Shown here piece by piece: positions 12,284 through 23,544 of a stretch of DNA of 64,000 bases. Where the stretch lies: assembly GCF_965363235.1 (NCBI RefSeq), contig NC_134847.1, forward strand, positions 50,902,805 through 50,966,804, given 5' to 3'. Source of the DNA: Mytilus galloprovincialis. Lineage: Eukaryota > Mollusca > Bivalvia > Mytilida > Mytilidae. Under the pieces are notes generated by a model, which was given only the letters and a program-made list of their open reading frames with translations, searched no databases and was not told the DNA's origin. The position numbers were made by a program, and so were the translations under genes. Each line of letters opens with the position of its first letter. The stretch's first letter is position 1.

Positions 12284-12836
12284 TATAAAATAAAGGAGTA
12301 GGTCCGGTAAGGGCCGATTTTGGCCTCTAATTTCAGGTTCATCTAACGAAAGTTTTTGGACACTTTTTAAACACTTAAGTGTCTATTTCAACTGATTTAG
12401 TCATTTAAAACGCTCTGATTCAAGCTTAAATATGAAAAATTTATCAAATGTGCCAAAAAACGTCACTTTTCAGATGGTTTTTGTCAAAAATGAAAGTGGC
12501 CGCATCCGTGTTCATCCTCAACCTTTATATATGTTTTGTATTATCATCAAATACAACTTACGTTACAATATTATGAATGAACACGAATGCGGAAACCGTC
12601 TAAAAATTAACCAAAATGCTAAAATTTTGAAGATTTCAGTAATTTAGCATGACTTAATGATGCTAGAGCGCGATATTTGTGCTTTGTATAGTCAAAAACA
12701 GCTCATATTTATGTAGCAGAAGCATTTTACATTCCAAAATAAAGCTTAAAGATTACATTTTCACAATTTTCTAAATCTGCTATATTTTGGGGCCAAAAAG
12801 CAGTCTTACTGAACCTACTCCTTTATTTTATTTTAT
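12284..12836. mobile_element. Short non-autonomous element with inverted ends
   Basis: The left end reads ATAAAATAAAGGAGTAGG then TCCGGTAAG. The reverse complement of the right end reads AATAAAGGAGTAGG then TTCAGTAAG. The inverted match is about 27 bp with two mismatches. The body is about 500 bp and encodes nothing recognised. The short frame at 12432-12647 shows no motif. Flanks are A/T-rich on both sides, so the target duplication cannot be fixed. Confidence 0.55.
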
Positions 12837-13050
12837 ATGTTTCCACAAATAACTATAGCTAAACGCTTTTCTAAGGTTAATATAATTTAATGTAAATGGG
12901 GTTATATATAGTACTATTCAGACAAAAAGTTGTTATTTTTTACGCTTGCACAAAACTGTTAAATATAGCTTTTTAAAATAAAATAGCCGTAAAAAACCAA
13001 TGCAATGTCCATGTTTGTATACAAAACGAAATATGAAGAGTAAACTTTGA

Positions 13051-13251
13051 TATTAAGAGTGCATTGTAAAAGCGTCAATTTTCTTTAGTTTAAAATTTCT
13101 GTTGGTATATTTATAAAGCCCATTTTGTTATTAAAGTTTTTACCGTTGTTCAGGCTTATTGCACGGGTAAAAGATATTAAGAGTGCATGGTAAAAGCGTC
13201 AAATTTTCTTTAGTTTAAAATTTCTGTTAGTATATTTATAAAGCCCATTTT
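13051..13251 (+). repeat. Tandem duplication of an intron end and exon start
   Basis: The unit 'atattaagagtgcat...' to '...gcacgggtaaaag' (about 122 bp) occurs at 13051-13172. It starts again at 13173, where it is interrupted at 13251 by the element 13252-16532 and resumes at 16538. The first copy contains CAG (13151-13153) and GCTTATTGCACGGGTAAAAG. These duplicate the acceptor and first 20 bases of the candidate exon at 16565. The first copy preserves the empty target site of the element. Confidence 0.85.
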
Positions 13252-13631
13252 CACTGGGGTAAAGCTGATGACCGTAACTGCATTCACGGTCATCCCAAGA
13301 TGTCGGATGAAAAATTAGGTCAGTTTCTGTATTGTCTGTTAAAGTGTTTCTATATCATTTTCTTTACAAATCATACATTGAAACGATGAAAATTTATAAA
13401 AGATTCACACGGAAATCACTAATTACTACAGAGAAATGTGCATGAAACAGGAATTTCGATTTGAAAAAATCGTGAAGATGACCGTAAATCACAATCGAGA
13501 TGACCGTAACAGAAACAGCGATTCATAACAAAGGTGACCGTAATTGGTTTTAAGATGACCGTCATTTGTAAATGATGACCGTAACTTTTAAAGGATGACC
13601 CTCAATTCTAAGAAATATTCGTATTTATATA
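13252..13631 (+). repeat. Left terminal inverted repeat with ATGACCGTAA motifs
   Basis: After the terminus comes ATGACCGTAA then ACGGTCAT, which can pair as a 9-bp hairpin. There follows about 190 bp of spacer nearly identical to the right repeat, then about six more direct copies or near copies of GATGACCGTAA between about 13475 and 13610. It ends TCTAAGAAATATTCGTATTT. Confidence 0.85.
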
Positions 13632-14381
13632 ACTACCTTTTTGTATCAAATGATAAATCGTGTTGGTATTAACATATTAATATGAGAGTATTATCCTATA
13701 GGTAGAAGAAAATAAGACGTGCTTCAAATGCAAAGTTTACCATATGTATCGTTTTTACGGTAGAGGGTTTGATTTTTAAAATGAATTTGCAAAAAGACAT
13801 GCAAATAAACAGGTAGGGAAAACATGCTACAAAAGCGCGATAAAATGACACCTTACAAGTATAATGAAAAGAAATGCGGTGCACAGCCTCCAACTGCACG
13901 AGAAAAGATTTTTTTAATTTCTGGGATTCCTTTTGATGCATTCTAATAAATACACATTTTTAAAAATGCCAATGCATGTACACCCATTGATATTATATCG
14001 TCTTCCATTTTGTTGTGCAAATAAAATCACAGAAAATATTTTGAAAATATCATACGACTAAACTAGTGAAGGTGAGCTCCAGCAAAGTAGATCCTTAAAA
14101 TAGTCTTGTACGAATAGCGTATCACAAGGCGGAACGTTGTCAATTTGTATATATACAGAAATGTTATAATTCATACAGTCAGGATTATACTTCGTCAAAA
14201 TTATCTCCCCATTACGCCAGTTCATGCTCACAATCGTAGAAATGGAAGCCATTGTAGGGATGACGATCTGCCAATTTTGCTCTTGAAAACTGACAAATTT
14301 ATCCCCATAGCACCATTATGATCCTTATGTGTCAGTTGTATTTTAAAAGACAAATGTATCTACTAGCTAATGAGCATCAAT

Positions 14382-14660
14382 TAAGGCAGCAACCATTTGA
14401 TTTTCTGGGGGGGGGGGGGGGGGGGGGGGCTATGGTTTTTTTTGGAAAAAAAAGTTTGTTTCCAGTTTTTGGAGAAAAAAATAATTTGTTTTTGATTCTG
14501 AGAAAAAAAAATTGTTTGTTTCACCCTCAGCTGCCACTATATGTAATGCTAAAATTGAAAGAAAAAAATAGTTTTTGACTTGTCGCGAAAAAAATGGATT
14601 GTTTTTGTCCAGAAAAAAAAACCATAGCCCCCCGAGAAAATCAAATGGTTGCTGCCTAAT
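14382..14660. mobile_element. Nested G-tract MITE
   Basis: The left arm GGCAGCAACCATTTGATTTT (14385-14404) plus CTGGGGG is inverted at the right as AAAATCAAATGGTTGCTGCC (about 14637-14656). Between them are purine-rich repeats of the form GAAAAAAAW with TTTGTTT. The outer bases TTAAGG and CCTAA suggest a 3-bp TWA-type target, but this is not certain. It lies inside the element 13252-16532. Confidence 0.65.
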
Positions 14661-15649
14661 GTTCTTGTCTGCATTGATTCAACTTAAAAATATTGTCTGA
14701 TCGGATGTCAGGTGGAATTTTCGAAAATTCTTAAGCATTTTAAAAAAAATTCTAATTAAATATTTCGTGGAAGGGCAGACTAAATATGTTCAGTGGCTGA
14801 AGATTATATACCCTAGTTATCACACACAAGAAAATCATATTTCTTCGAAGATATTCATTTTCATCATCCAAATTAAAAGACTGTCGTCAAGAACTTTTAG
14901 AAAAAAATAGCTATTCGAACACACCTACTGTTTTTGTGATTCATTAGATAGGTATTTCACTTGACCCATATATTCAATTTTCATCTTTTCGTACTGTCAT
15001 TTTTTTACGTTATAAAGTCAACCTGTAGCTTTGATATATAAAAATGATAGAATCTGAAGCGAGATGCTATATCAAATACTCTTGGTTTGTACGTTTTAAG
15101 ACAAAATATACACCTCAAACATGCCCTAACATAAAAAGGTGCACTCGATTTTCTCTTTTCGATACAATCGTTACCTATTTTGGGGAATTCTTTCTTGATT
15201 CACATAATGGAAGGGCAGACACGAAAATTTCTGAACTAAAAGATTGATATGTTCTCCGTCCCTCGTTAAAAAAATTAAATAAATCGGAGGTTAAGCATTT
15301 TCTACATCCAATACCGTCGACTTGATATCTTATTGTTTTGCATTACTATGTAATAGATAAATTGAAAACTTATGCAAATGGTGTTTTTAAAATGAAACAC
15401 TTCGTAATTGAGAAGAAAATTGTCGTTGTATTTGTTTCTATTAACTTTTTAAAATTTTGTCACTATAGTAAACATTACAGTAAACATTTATCGCCTTCTC
15501 TAACAAAGAGCTTCGATTCTTTTGTTCTATTTCAAGAGTGTTTCCGCCTGCATATATTAAAACAAATTAAGATTTTAATCTGTTTGCTCTGGAACCGTAC
15601 ACATGGGCTCGATTACCGAATATCCATATGTATTATAAATGTTTTTCAT

Positions 15650-15895
15650 GCTCCATTAATTGGCATAATGTTTTTCTGGTCTGTGCGTACGTTCGTCCGT
15701 TCGTCTGTTTTTTTGTCCGTTTGTCCAGCTTCAAGTTAAATCAACTTGAAACTTAGTACACATTTTCCCTATGGTATGATTTTTTTAATTATAATGCCAA
15801 ATAACAGTTTTATCCCATTTTCACAGTCCACTTAACATAGAAAATGATAGTGTAGATGAGGCATCCGTGTACCAGGGACACATTCATGTTTCTTC
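15650..15895 (+). repeat. Dispersed repeat family B, copy 2
   Basis: Contains 'gttcgtccgttcgtctg' and then 'tcaacttgaaacttagtac', 'cacagtccacttaacatag' and 'gaggcatccgtgtacc', matching the reverse complement of 10618-10908. It lies inside the element 13252-16532, so it inserted there or was carried along. Confidence 0.8.
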
Positions 15896-16116
15896 AAATT
15901 TTCGTCGTATCGCTGTCAATTTGTGTTAAAATTTTAACGTCGTTATCAATAAATACTTCATTGTTTACGATAAATATGCAATTTACCATCATTGTCATAA
16001 ATCCCAAATACGGCCAATTATATTATAGTTTAAAAAAAGAAATTTATGAAACATATTTATATCCGCCAACCGAGCCCCTATTGAGATCAACAAACTCAAC
16101 AAAAAGCTTTCAATAC

Positions 16117-16532
16117 AAATACGGATATTTCTTAGAATTGACGGTCATCCTATAAAAGTTACGGTCGTCAGGTATATAAATTACAGTCAGTCTTTACAAA
16201 TTACGGTCATCCTTTACAAGTTACGGTCATCTTTTTACCAATCACGGTCATCCTTGTTATATGTTACGGTCATCTTGAAAATATTTTGATTGTGATTTAC
16301 GGTCATCTTCACGATTTTTTCAAATCGAATTTCCCGTTTCATGCACATTTCTCGGAAGTAATTAGTGATATCCGAGTGATTCTTTTTTTAATTTTCATCG
16401 TTTCAATGTATGATTTGTAAAGAAAATGATATAGAAACACTTTAATAGACAATACAGAAACTGACCTAATTTTTCATCCGACATTTTGGGATGACCGTGA
16501 ATGCAGTTACGGTCATCAGCTTTACCCCAGTG
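16117..16532 (-). repeat. Right terminal inverted repeat with ATGACCGTAA motifs
   Basis: This is the reverse complement of the left repeat, with more copies of the TTACGGTCATC motif (about eight between 16140 and 16310) than the left arm has. The outer 200 bp differ from the left arm by only a few substitutions. Confidence 0.85.
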
Positions 16533-16564
16533 ATTTTGTTATTAAAGTTTTTACGTTTGTTCAG

Positions 16565-16844
16565 GCTTATTGCACGGGTAAAAGAACACCCCGAAAACGT
16601 AGTAGACAAAGCTGGTGTTTATATCTCAAATCTTTCGTCAATTCTTCAAACACAAAACTTGCAACAATACGATAAGCTCGCAAATTCATACTATATACGC
16701 TCTCATATGTATAGCTATGTTAAAGTCCATTGGATTCCGAATAAAACTTCTTCAGATCAAAACATTAACATTCCCGACACAAATGTGCGAACGGACACGA
16801 CGGTCACTGTGTATAATAGCCACTTCGCTCAGCTGAGTTATTAG
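16565..16844 (+). CDS. Candidate terminal coding exon, unknown product
   Basis: A good acceptor, tttttacgtttgttcAG (to 16564), opens a frame of 93 codons without stop in AT-rich DNA. It starts LIARVKEHPENVVDKAG and ends VYNSHFAQLSY before TAG at 16842-16844. The start is phase 1. Composition looks protein-like (Tyr-, Ser-, Asn-rich, mildly basic), but I recognise no family and find no upstream exon. The 3.28-kb element inserted 32 bases upstream of the exon, and the same acceptor plus 20 exon bases are duplicated at 13145-13173. An AATAAA occurs near 17399. It could be a real last exon or chance. Confidence 0.4.
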
Positions 16845-17805
16845 TGCAATTGTGGTTAAATATCTAAATAGGGTGCAAATATGAAAAATTGTATATCCTA
16901 GTATAGTTTGTTTAGAAAATGAAAGTAATTTCAATCGAATGCATTCCCAAAAACTTACTCGAATCGCACAATAATAAGCATTCAGGCAGAAAAAAAATAC
17001 TGAATTATATCGAAGGTAAAGTCTTCGAAGTGAGCCAAATTGTAATGTGGTTTCTTTTTTATATTTAATGTTGAATTAAAAACACAACTTTGACATTTGG
17101 TTTGTTGTAATGTCTAGTATATTTGATGATTCCTGTATCAATTTTATTAATTACAAATGTATGTACTGTTGTTTAAACTGGACGTTCAAACATTTGAACA
17201 TTATTTATGTTGGTACGTTGTACAGGTGTAAACATCATTGGACATTTAAGTCTTTGACTTGTATTGACACTGAATACTTGTATATGTTACTTAAATTAGT
17301 AAATGTTTTCTCAAGGGCAATCTGATGGCCATACTTGGCCACTGAAATAACTTAGGGTATGAATACTGACAGGTATAAGACACTTCAATTGTTTACAAAT
17401 AAAACATTATTGTCACTTCATATTCTATTCTATATCTTATTGCTACAGTTGCTTCATTCATACGAGTAGAATAAACATGAAATGCTAGTCAGAAACGAAC
17501 CTACATTATACTTTTTTTTAATTTAATCTTGAGTTTTGGGGTTGGAGGATATTGGGTAATTACAATTTTGGGTCATTTAAAGTATTTTTTGATTTAATCA
17601 TTGTATATAATGTGCGAATCTTGGTTAATGTTAAGTTTATGTGACAGTTGTAATAAAGCCTTATATTTAGGACTATCAACACAATACCAATGGTTAGTAA
17701 AGAAGGCGAGACATTTCAGTGTGTTCACTCTTGTATTAGACTATATAAAGGTCAAATCGAAAATGGACGTAAGAATTATCTATTTTTACAAATCACAGTA
17801 ATGAA
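16845..17805. other. Gene-free stretch
   Basis: AT-rich, with short frames (17110-17325, 17601-17801) lacking motifs or splice support. The piece 'aggtcaaatcgaaaatgga' plus 'gtaagaattat' near 17750 also occurs near 11700, so part of it is an old dispersed repeat. Confidence 0.35.
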
Positions 17806-17909
17806 TGAGCCTTGGCTCCACGCAAAACAGCAAGCTATAAAGTGCCCCAAAAATTACTAGTGTAAAACCATTCAAACGGCAAAACCAACGGTCTAATCTA
17901 TATAAAAAA

Positions 17910-18956
17910 TTTGTAAGGGTTCCGCGGAACCCAGTGTCTCGCCTACTTTTGCTGTTAATCGCAGACTCAAAAAATGAGGAAAAACATCAATAAAAATTTC
18001 CCTCTCGATACTGTCTTTTGATTGAAAGAAGTTTGGTAAAAAATCCAGGATAGTTTATGAATCTAATAAATGTTGTATAAACTTTAACTGCAGACTGTAT
18101 GTAATGTTAACTGGAAGAAAAACTAAGTCCATTGATAAGTAAAATACGGAAAAAGTGAATTTTTTTTTTACAAAATTTACTTCTGAATAATATCTTATGA
18201 TCAGAAACAAGCTTCTGTCTAAGTTTGGTAGAAATCCAGGATAGTTTAAGAACATTATAAAAATTTTAAAAACTTAAACCACAGAGTGAATGTTTTGTTT
18301 CTGGCAAAAAAACTAAATCCATTTATAAGTAAAATACGGAAAAGTGGAAATTTATTTTTACAAAATTTTCTTCTTGATACTATCTTATGATTATAAACAA
18401 GCTTCTGTCCAAGTTTGGTACAAATCAAGGATAGTTTATGAAAGTTATTAAAATTTTAAAAACTTTAACCACAGAGTGAATGTAATGTTTCCTCGCAGAA
18501 AAACTAAGTCCATTTATAAGTAAAATACGGAAAAGTGGAAATTTATTTTTACAAAATTTTCTTCTTGATACTATCTTATGATTATAAACAAGCTTCTGTC
18601 CAAGTTTGGTACAAATCAAGGATAGTTTATGAAAGTTATTAAAATTTTAAAAACTTTAACCACAGAGTGAATGTAATGTTTCCTTGCAGAAAAACAAAGT
18701 CCATTTATAAGTAAAATACGGAAAAAATGGAATTTTATTTTTACAAAATTTACTTCTAGATACTTTCTTATGATCATAAACAAGCTTCTGTCCAAGTTTG
18801 GTAGAAATTCAGTATAGTTTAAGAAAGTTATTAAAATTTCAAAAACTTTAACCACAGAGTGAATATTTGTGGACGCCGCCGACGACGACGACGCCGACGC
18901 CGACGGAATGTAGGATCGCTTAGTCTCGCTTTTTCGACTAAAGTCGAAGGCTCGAC
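17910..18956 (+). mobile_element. Inserted element carrying a 191-bp minisatellite
   Basis: Borders come from the interrupted family A copy. The left end is TTTGTAAGG followed by the 16-bp palindrome GGGTTCCGCGGAACCC. The right end has a (GACGCC)n-like GC-rich tract (18880-18905), then a hairpin CTCGCTTTTTCGAC...GTCGAAGGCTCGAC. Five A residues flank the right side and match the A run on the left, giving a possible AAAAA target duplication. The middle is the tandem array. No protein is encoded. A similar right end occurs at 28080-28147. Confidence 0.75.
17975..18865 (+). repeat. Minisatellite, unit about 191 bp, nearly five copies
   Basis: 'gcttctgt' recurs at 18211, 18401, 18592 and 18784 (spacing 190, 191 and 192). 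An older first copy starts near 17975. Units include 'aagtttggtacaaatcaagg', 'actttaaccacagagtgaat' and 'agtaaaatacgg'. The apparent reading frames on the minus strand (18055-18993) are products of the array. Confidence 0.85.
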
Positions 18957-18985
18957 AAAAACGAGAAACAATTATGAACAACACC

Positions 18986-19711
18986 AAAAACAAAATATTG
19001 TTTGTTTGTCGAGTACATACATTTCTACGCGCGTTTCATTTGCTCTCTCATTTAGAGAGTTTCAGTTGTATCCAACTATGCTACACGAAATGACTGTCGT
19101 TATAACGGTGTCGTTTCACTGACTATGTACTTTCTCCCTAAAGTTACAAGGGTATATAAAGTGTTTCATGTTTTAATAAAGTTATTATATTTAGATATCA
19201 TTGTGTTGAGAACGTTTGTTCTTTTCAAATTTGTACAAATACATTATTTCAAAATTCTATTTCATAAAAATAATCAAAAACTTCTACTCTATCCAGAATA
19301 GACATTTAACATTTTACAATAATAAGAAATAACCATAAGTATTTAATGTGATTTTAAACAATTGGTCTTTCATCTATTATGTGTTAAATAAATACAATTA
19401 ACTCTCCGATTCAGACATGAAATTCACTAATTTCTTTCAAAATAAAGTTGTTAGGTCTAATCCATTTATTCTTGTAAATACACATTTATTTAAGATCACG
19501 TAATTTGGTTATTTATCTGTTTGTTTTGATTTATAGATCAACAGTCTCAATTTTAAATCTGAGGGAACCTATTATATGTATGAAATAGAAGTTTTGATTA
19601 GGATTAGATTTCAGACGTACAGTCAAATTTTTTTTTGGGTCAGCAACAGTTTGATATTTTACATATGAATTGTTACTCTATATGAATATGATATCTGACT
19701 AAGTTCTGGAT
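18986..19711. other. Gene-free stretch upstream of the unknown gene
   Basis: No repeat or exon recognised. If 19712-19795 is a real first coding exon, the promoter and 5' untranslated sequence of that gene should lie here or further left. I see no convincing TATA box. Confidence 0.35.
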
Positions 19712-19795
19712 ATGACTATGGATCTTACAACGTGTGATTATTGCACTAATGGGGGTGTATACCCTGCCTGTGCATCTATTCTATGGCCACCTAAG
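19712..19795 (+). CDS. Candidate first coding exon of the unknown gene at 24215-25336
   Basis: ATG at 19712 is preceded in frame by a TAA and followed by 28 codons encoding a cysteine-rich stretch (LTTCDYCTNGG, VYPACASILWPPK). The exon stops at AAG before GTAATG, a fair donor. Its phase (codon complete) joins in frame to GCT at 24215, so the protein would continue AKVMKMGSKSSSKKR. The 4.4-kb intron contains only repeats. Evidence is limited to start context, donor and phase. RNA would settle it. Confidence 0.45.
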
Positions 19796-20500
19796 GTAAT
19801 GTGTTTTGTTCATTTTTAATTATTCTTCATTTTAAATATCTACTGCTATATGGCTGAATAATTTGATGTTTTGTGTTTTTTCACTGGAATATACGCAGAC
19901 ACAACATTTTGCACCAGGGTGGCGTTAAGCATCCATTACTCAATCATTCGCTTGAATTTGGGATGTGAACTTTTTTTGGTAGCCTGTAGTTGTCTTGACT
20001 GCAATATACGTTGTTCTGTTAACGATGGGGATATGCGACCCTAAAGTCATCGGATTCGTAAAAATTGTCTGAACATTATAGGGTGTTAAAAGGTCTAAAA
20101 ACGTTATTAATTGTGTGTAAAATTTCGTAGAAATTTGAACGAACGCTGTTTTTCTCTCTCCTTTCTCTGACTGTAATTTATGGCGCGTTAACATTCGACT
20201 TTCCATGTTTTCAAGTTTTGGAACAAGATTAAGTTACTGATGGGTTTTACTGGTTTCGATGCCAGTTTTTAATGTTTGTTAGTTTCCGTTCGACAGTTTA
20301 CCTCTGGAACAACTTATACAATTCAATTGTGTCTCTAATCTTATTTGAATTCAAAAGGATGTAATTAACGCTTAGCCTTTTTCGTCGTATATTATTTATA
20401 TATCCCTACTGAATAGGTGTAAATGATTAACAAGATCATTGTCGTCCCCCTTTTTCACCCAGACACCAACTATTATGCAACATGCCCCACCTGCGATAGA
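19796..20500. other. Intron or intergenic DNA, nothing recognised
   Basis: The minus-strand frame of 88 codons at 19940-20206 shows no domain or splice support, and I do not call it. Confidence 0.4.
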
Positions 20501-20504
20501 ATAG

Positions 20505-20790
20505 GGGCATTATGTTTTTTGTTATGTGCGTCTGTTTGTTCGTCCGTCTGTCCGGCGCCCGTTTTAGGTTAAAGTTGTTGGTCGTATGTTTGAGCTATGA
20601 TGTAGTTTTTAATGAAGTTGAAGGCCAATAAACTTGAAACTTATTACAAATGTTTCTTATGATGTGATGTTTCTAATTTTAATGCCAAATTAAGAGTTTT
20701 TACCTCAATTTCACGGTCCATTGAACATAGAAAATAATAGTGCGAGTGGGGCATCCGTGTACTATGAACACATTGTTTTTTCTACTGAGT
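20505..20790 (+). repeat. Dispersed repeat family B, copy 3
   Basis: Starts with 'ggggcattatgtttttt', passes through 'gtccgtctgtccggcg', 'aatgaagttgaaggcc' and 'caaattaagagttttta', and ends with 'gtggggcatccgtgtac'. Matches the other three family B copies. Confidence 0.8.
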
Positions 20791-20934
20791 AGTCGAGTGT
20801 TAGTATTTTATGTGGTCTGTTGTGTACTATCCAGGATTTTGAGTGATTTCTATTATCCTTTCAATTGCATGTATTATCAAATTAAAAGAGATAACTGAAC
20901 TTTAAAAAAACAAATAAAAACAACACATTATATG

Positions 20935-21085
20935 ATTTCATGCGTCCGACGCGCTTTTCTTGAAGCAACTTCATCAGGCACGCTCAAACCGAATATTTGA
21001 AAACCAATGATGTATAAGAACCGACACACTTGTATATAACCAAAAAGGACATAAACAAAATAGTCAAATGCGCATTAGGACAACT
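20935..21085 (-). repeat. Dispersed mussel repeat with CGTCTGG-type core
   Basis: 'catgcgtccgacgcgcttt', 'caacttcatcaggcacgctc' and 'atgatgtataagaaccgac' match, in reverse, the family also seen at 24034-24170. I recognise it from mussel sequences. Confidence 0.5.
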
Positions 21086-21089
21086 TTGC

Positions 21090-23540
21090 TCAAAGAAATT
21101 GATTTGGTTTCCTTATGATTTCGAAATTTATTAAAGAGCAGTTTTAGACCGGCTTGTTAAGTATCATGTCAGTGTCGAAGTACTGACTACTGAGCTGTTG
21201 ACACTCTCGAGAACTGAGAGTCCACGAGTAGAGGTATATATCCAGTAATGTAAAAAATGAAAACAAAAGGTTATAGATATTTTGGAAAATTCATATTTTT
21301 ATTGAAGATGCAATGTATTTGTTTTTCCCTATAAAATAGAATCGAGTAAAAGTTATTCATAAATACTTCAAAGCTTAAAAACAATACATACTTGACCTAT
21401 TGACATGTTTCATTTCCTAAATTATAGTACTTTATATTAATACTAGTTCAATTATGATAATGTTACTGCAATAAAGCACTTAATGGGTTGTTGAATATGC
21501 ATCGTGACAGATACAAGACCCTTAATGTATTTGTATACGCCATCAATTCAATATCAATTCAACATTCCATTTATATATTTTAGATAATCGGACTAAGGGG
21601 AAACTGTTCAATGAGATTAAAATTCGTTTTATTATTTTATTTTTTATTATTATTTCATCCTGTTCTTCGAGCATCCAATTCCAATCTAAGCAACACATCA
21701 TTACAAGGCGCGTATAATACATTAAACATACCCCCCATAATTTAATGAAAATTTAGTTTTGCGAGCTAAGTTTTACAGTAAAAAGTTTACCCCAGGCCCC
21801 ATCAAGTTCACTTTCCATCGAAAACTAGATATTCAAATTAAAATTCCATAATAAAAGTAATATAAAATTTATACAACCCCCTAAAATATGACCATTTTGT
21901 CACTTAACTGTTTACAGGTAAGTTACTTACAATTTGACTTTAGAAATACTATGTTTTGAAGAAGAAAAAAAAAATTGATTACTATTTAAAAAAAATAATC
22001 TCAAGCATTTTGAGTAGAATTAAGTTGTTTTTAACGTCACTAAAGTTACTGAACGAGTTCATACTATTACAGGGAAAATATAATTCAGTCAAATTTTCAC
22101 CACTAAATCAACAACTGAAATGATTCCATATTTTGTTGAAACATCGTACAACCGGAGAACAGAAATCGCAAGTATGAAAATGCACTTTTTTCACTGGTGT
22201 TGAAAACCCAAAACTAATTTGACTAATTTATGCATGACGGAAATTTAAGCGATAACAATACATCGGAGTGACCTCAAGGTCATCCTCTGTAAAAATGAAG
22301 TGAGATATTCATAACAACAGTTCTAATTTTAACTGTGACTAATAACCAATAGATTAGACTATTCACTGAAATACTGGGGAGGGGGAGGCTATGATTTTTC
22401 CTTGTTCGCTATCCCTGCATACATACTTTAATTGGCAAAATGATTATTTCGGTACTGATTTAGTGTTAGGGGATGATAAGCTCATTTCCATCCGTATTTG
22501 AATTATTTTTGTCACAAAAAAAGTCTCATAAACAATTTCCATTCGCGTAATTTGTTTTTCCTTCAAAAGTACTGGATCATCAACCCTACGTATACGGAGC
22601 GAAAATCAATCTTAGTTTCCGTTCCTTAAGACCTCTCCATTTTCATTATTATTATCATTTTTTAATAAGATTTCGAAATAAGGTTGACCTTTTTATGTAT
22701 GTTTTACCTTAAGGAACATATATTTCATGTAAAGCTAGTCGTACTATTTAAGTAGTACCAAACTATCACGTAAGAAAACCGAATGTGTATAAATCAACGT
22801 CGCTGTTATCACCAAACTTTAGGTGTTCGACACCCCATGTGAAAGGCTTATCTTGGGCAGGGAATGTAGAAAATCAACATCAAATGTTTCAATATAATTG
22901 TGGTTAAATAAACTTCAAGACAAGTTCTGATAAATTTTGGAAATAAATGACTTTTTAAAGATTGTTGTAAACCAAAACAATACCAATGCATGAGACATTT
23001 TCGCATGTCTAGTTTGAAGGCTTGTTTCGATTACTTGGTGATAAAAACGTATACTCTGACGAATCTTAACATATCACATGTATATACTGGAATATTAAGT
23101 CGTAAAATAAGGTAATGCTTTAATAGTTCCTGCCGTTAGAAATTATTTGGATAATTTAAATCAGATACATTTATGGTATTTACAATTTAATTTTCTCTAA
23201 TCGTTTTCCTAAAAGTGTGAAAACAAAAGAAAACTGAATCCATTTTCTTTCAAAGCCAAACAGAATAAAACACACATTGAATATTCAAAACAAAATTAAT
23301 TGTAAATTCTAGTTAAAAAGCTTTAAAGCGCGTAAGTTGCCATAGATGTTTTGACCAGTAATCACAGGAAATCATACTTATATATTAAAATTTTTAACAT
23401 AGAGAAAACCTCCTCCTATTAGTTAAAAAAATATGTCTAATTTATCAATTTTCCTATATTAAAGGTTTACACTTTTCTAAAGTGTTATGTAATTGGAATA
23501 ATCCGGTGTTTCCCCTGAAATATGGGCATTTTTTCTTATA
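21090..23540. other. Gene-free stretch
   Basis: 2.4 kb of AT-rich DNA. No coding exon, hairpin of note or named repeat was found on either strand. A purine-rich run at 22377-22390 is the only sharp compositional feature. Confidence 0.4.
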
Positions 23541-23544
23541 TATA

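Larger units (their letters stand above)
13252..16532. mobile_element. 3.28-kb non-autonomous transposon with long terminal inverted repeats
   Basis: The ends are CACTGGGGTAAAGC and its exact reverse complement, flanked by the direct repeat ATTTT at 13247-13251 and 16533-16537. The preceding tandem unit shows the empty site, gcccATTTTgttatt, which confirms borders and a 5-bp target duplication. The terminal inverted repeats extend about 380 bp on the left and 415 bp on the right and carry repeated ATGACCGTAA motifs. The interior holds a nested G-tract element, one copy of repeat family B and no recognised transposase, so it depends on an enzyme made elsewhere. A CAC terminus plus 5-bp duplication is reminiscent of Transib, but the rest of the end does not match what I know of that family, so it stays unclassified. 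Confidence 0.85.
17806..18985 (-). repeat. Family A repeat copy interrupted by a minisatellite element
   Basis: Left part 17806-17909 ('gagccttggctcc' to 'ctatataaaaaa') and right part from 18957 ('aaaaacgagaaacaattatg') are the two halves of a family A copy. They are continuous in the uninterrupted copy at 9441-9765. The 1047 bases between them are therefore an insertion. Confidence 0.85.

Noticed and set aside
14318..14578. Frame with poly-Gly and Lys-rich stretch
   Set aside because: Generated by the G tract and GAAAAAAA repeats of a MITE.
18859..19122. Frame beginning with a long poly-Arg run
   Set aside because: The Arg codons are the GACGCC-rich tract at the end of the minisatellite element.
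19940..20206. Minus-strand frame of 88 codons
   Set aside because: No domain, no good splice border and no repeat match. Could be chance.
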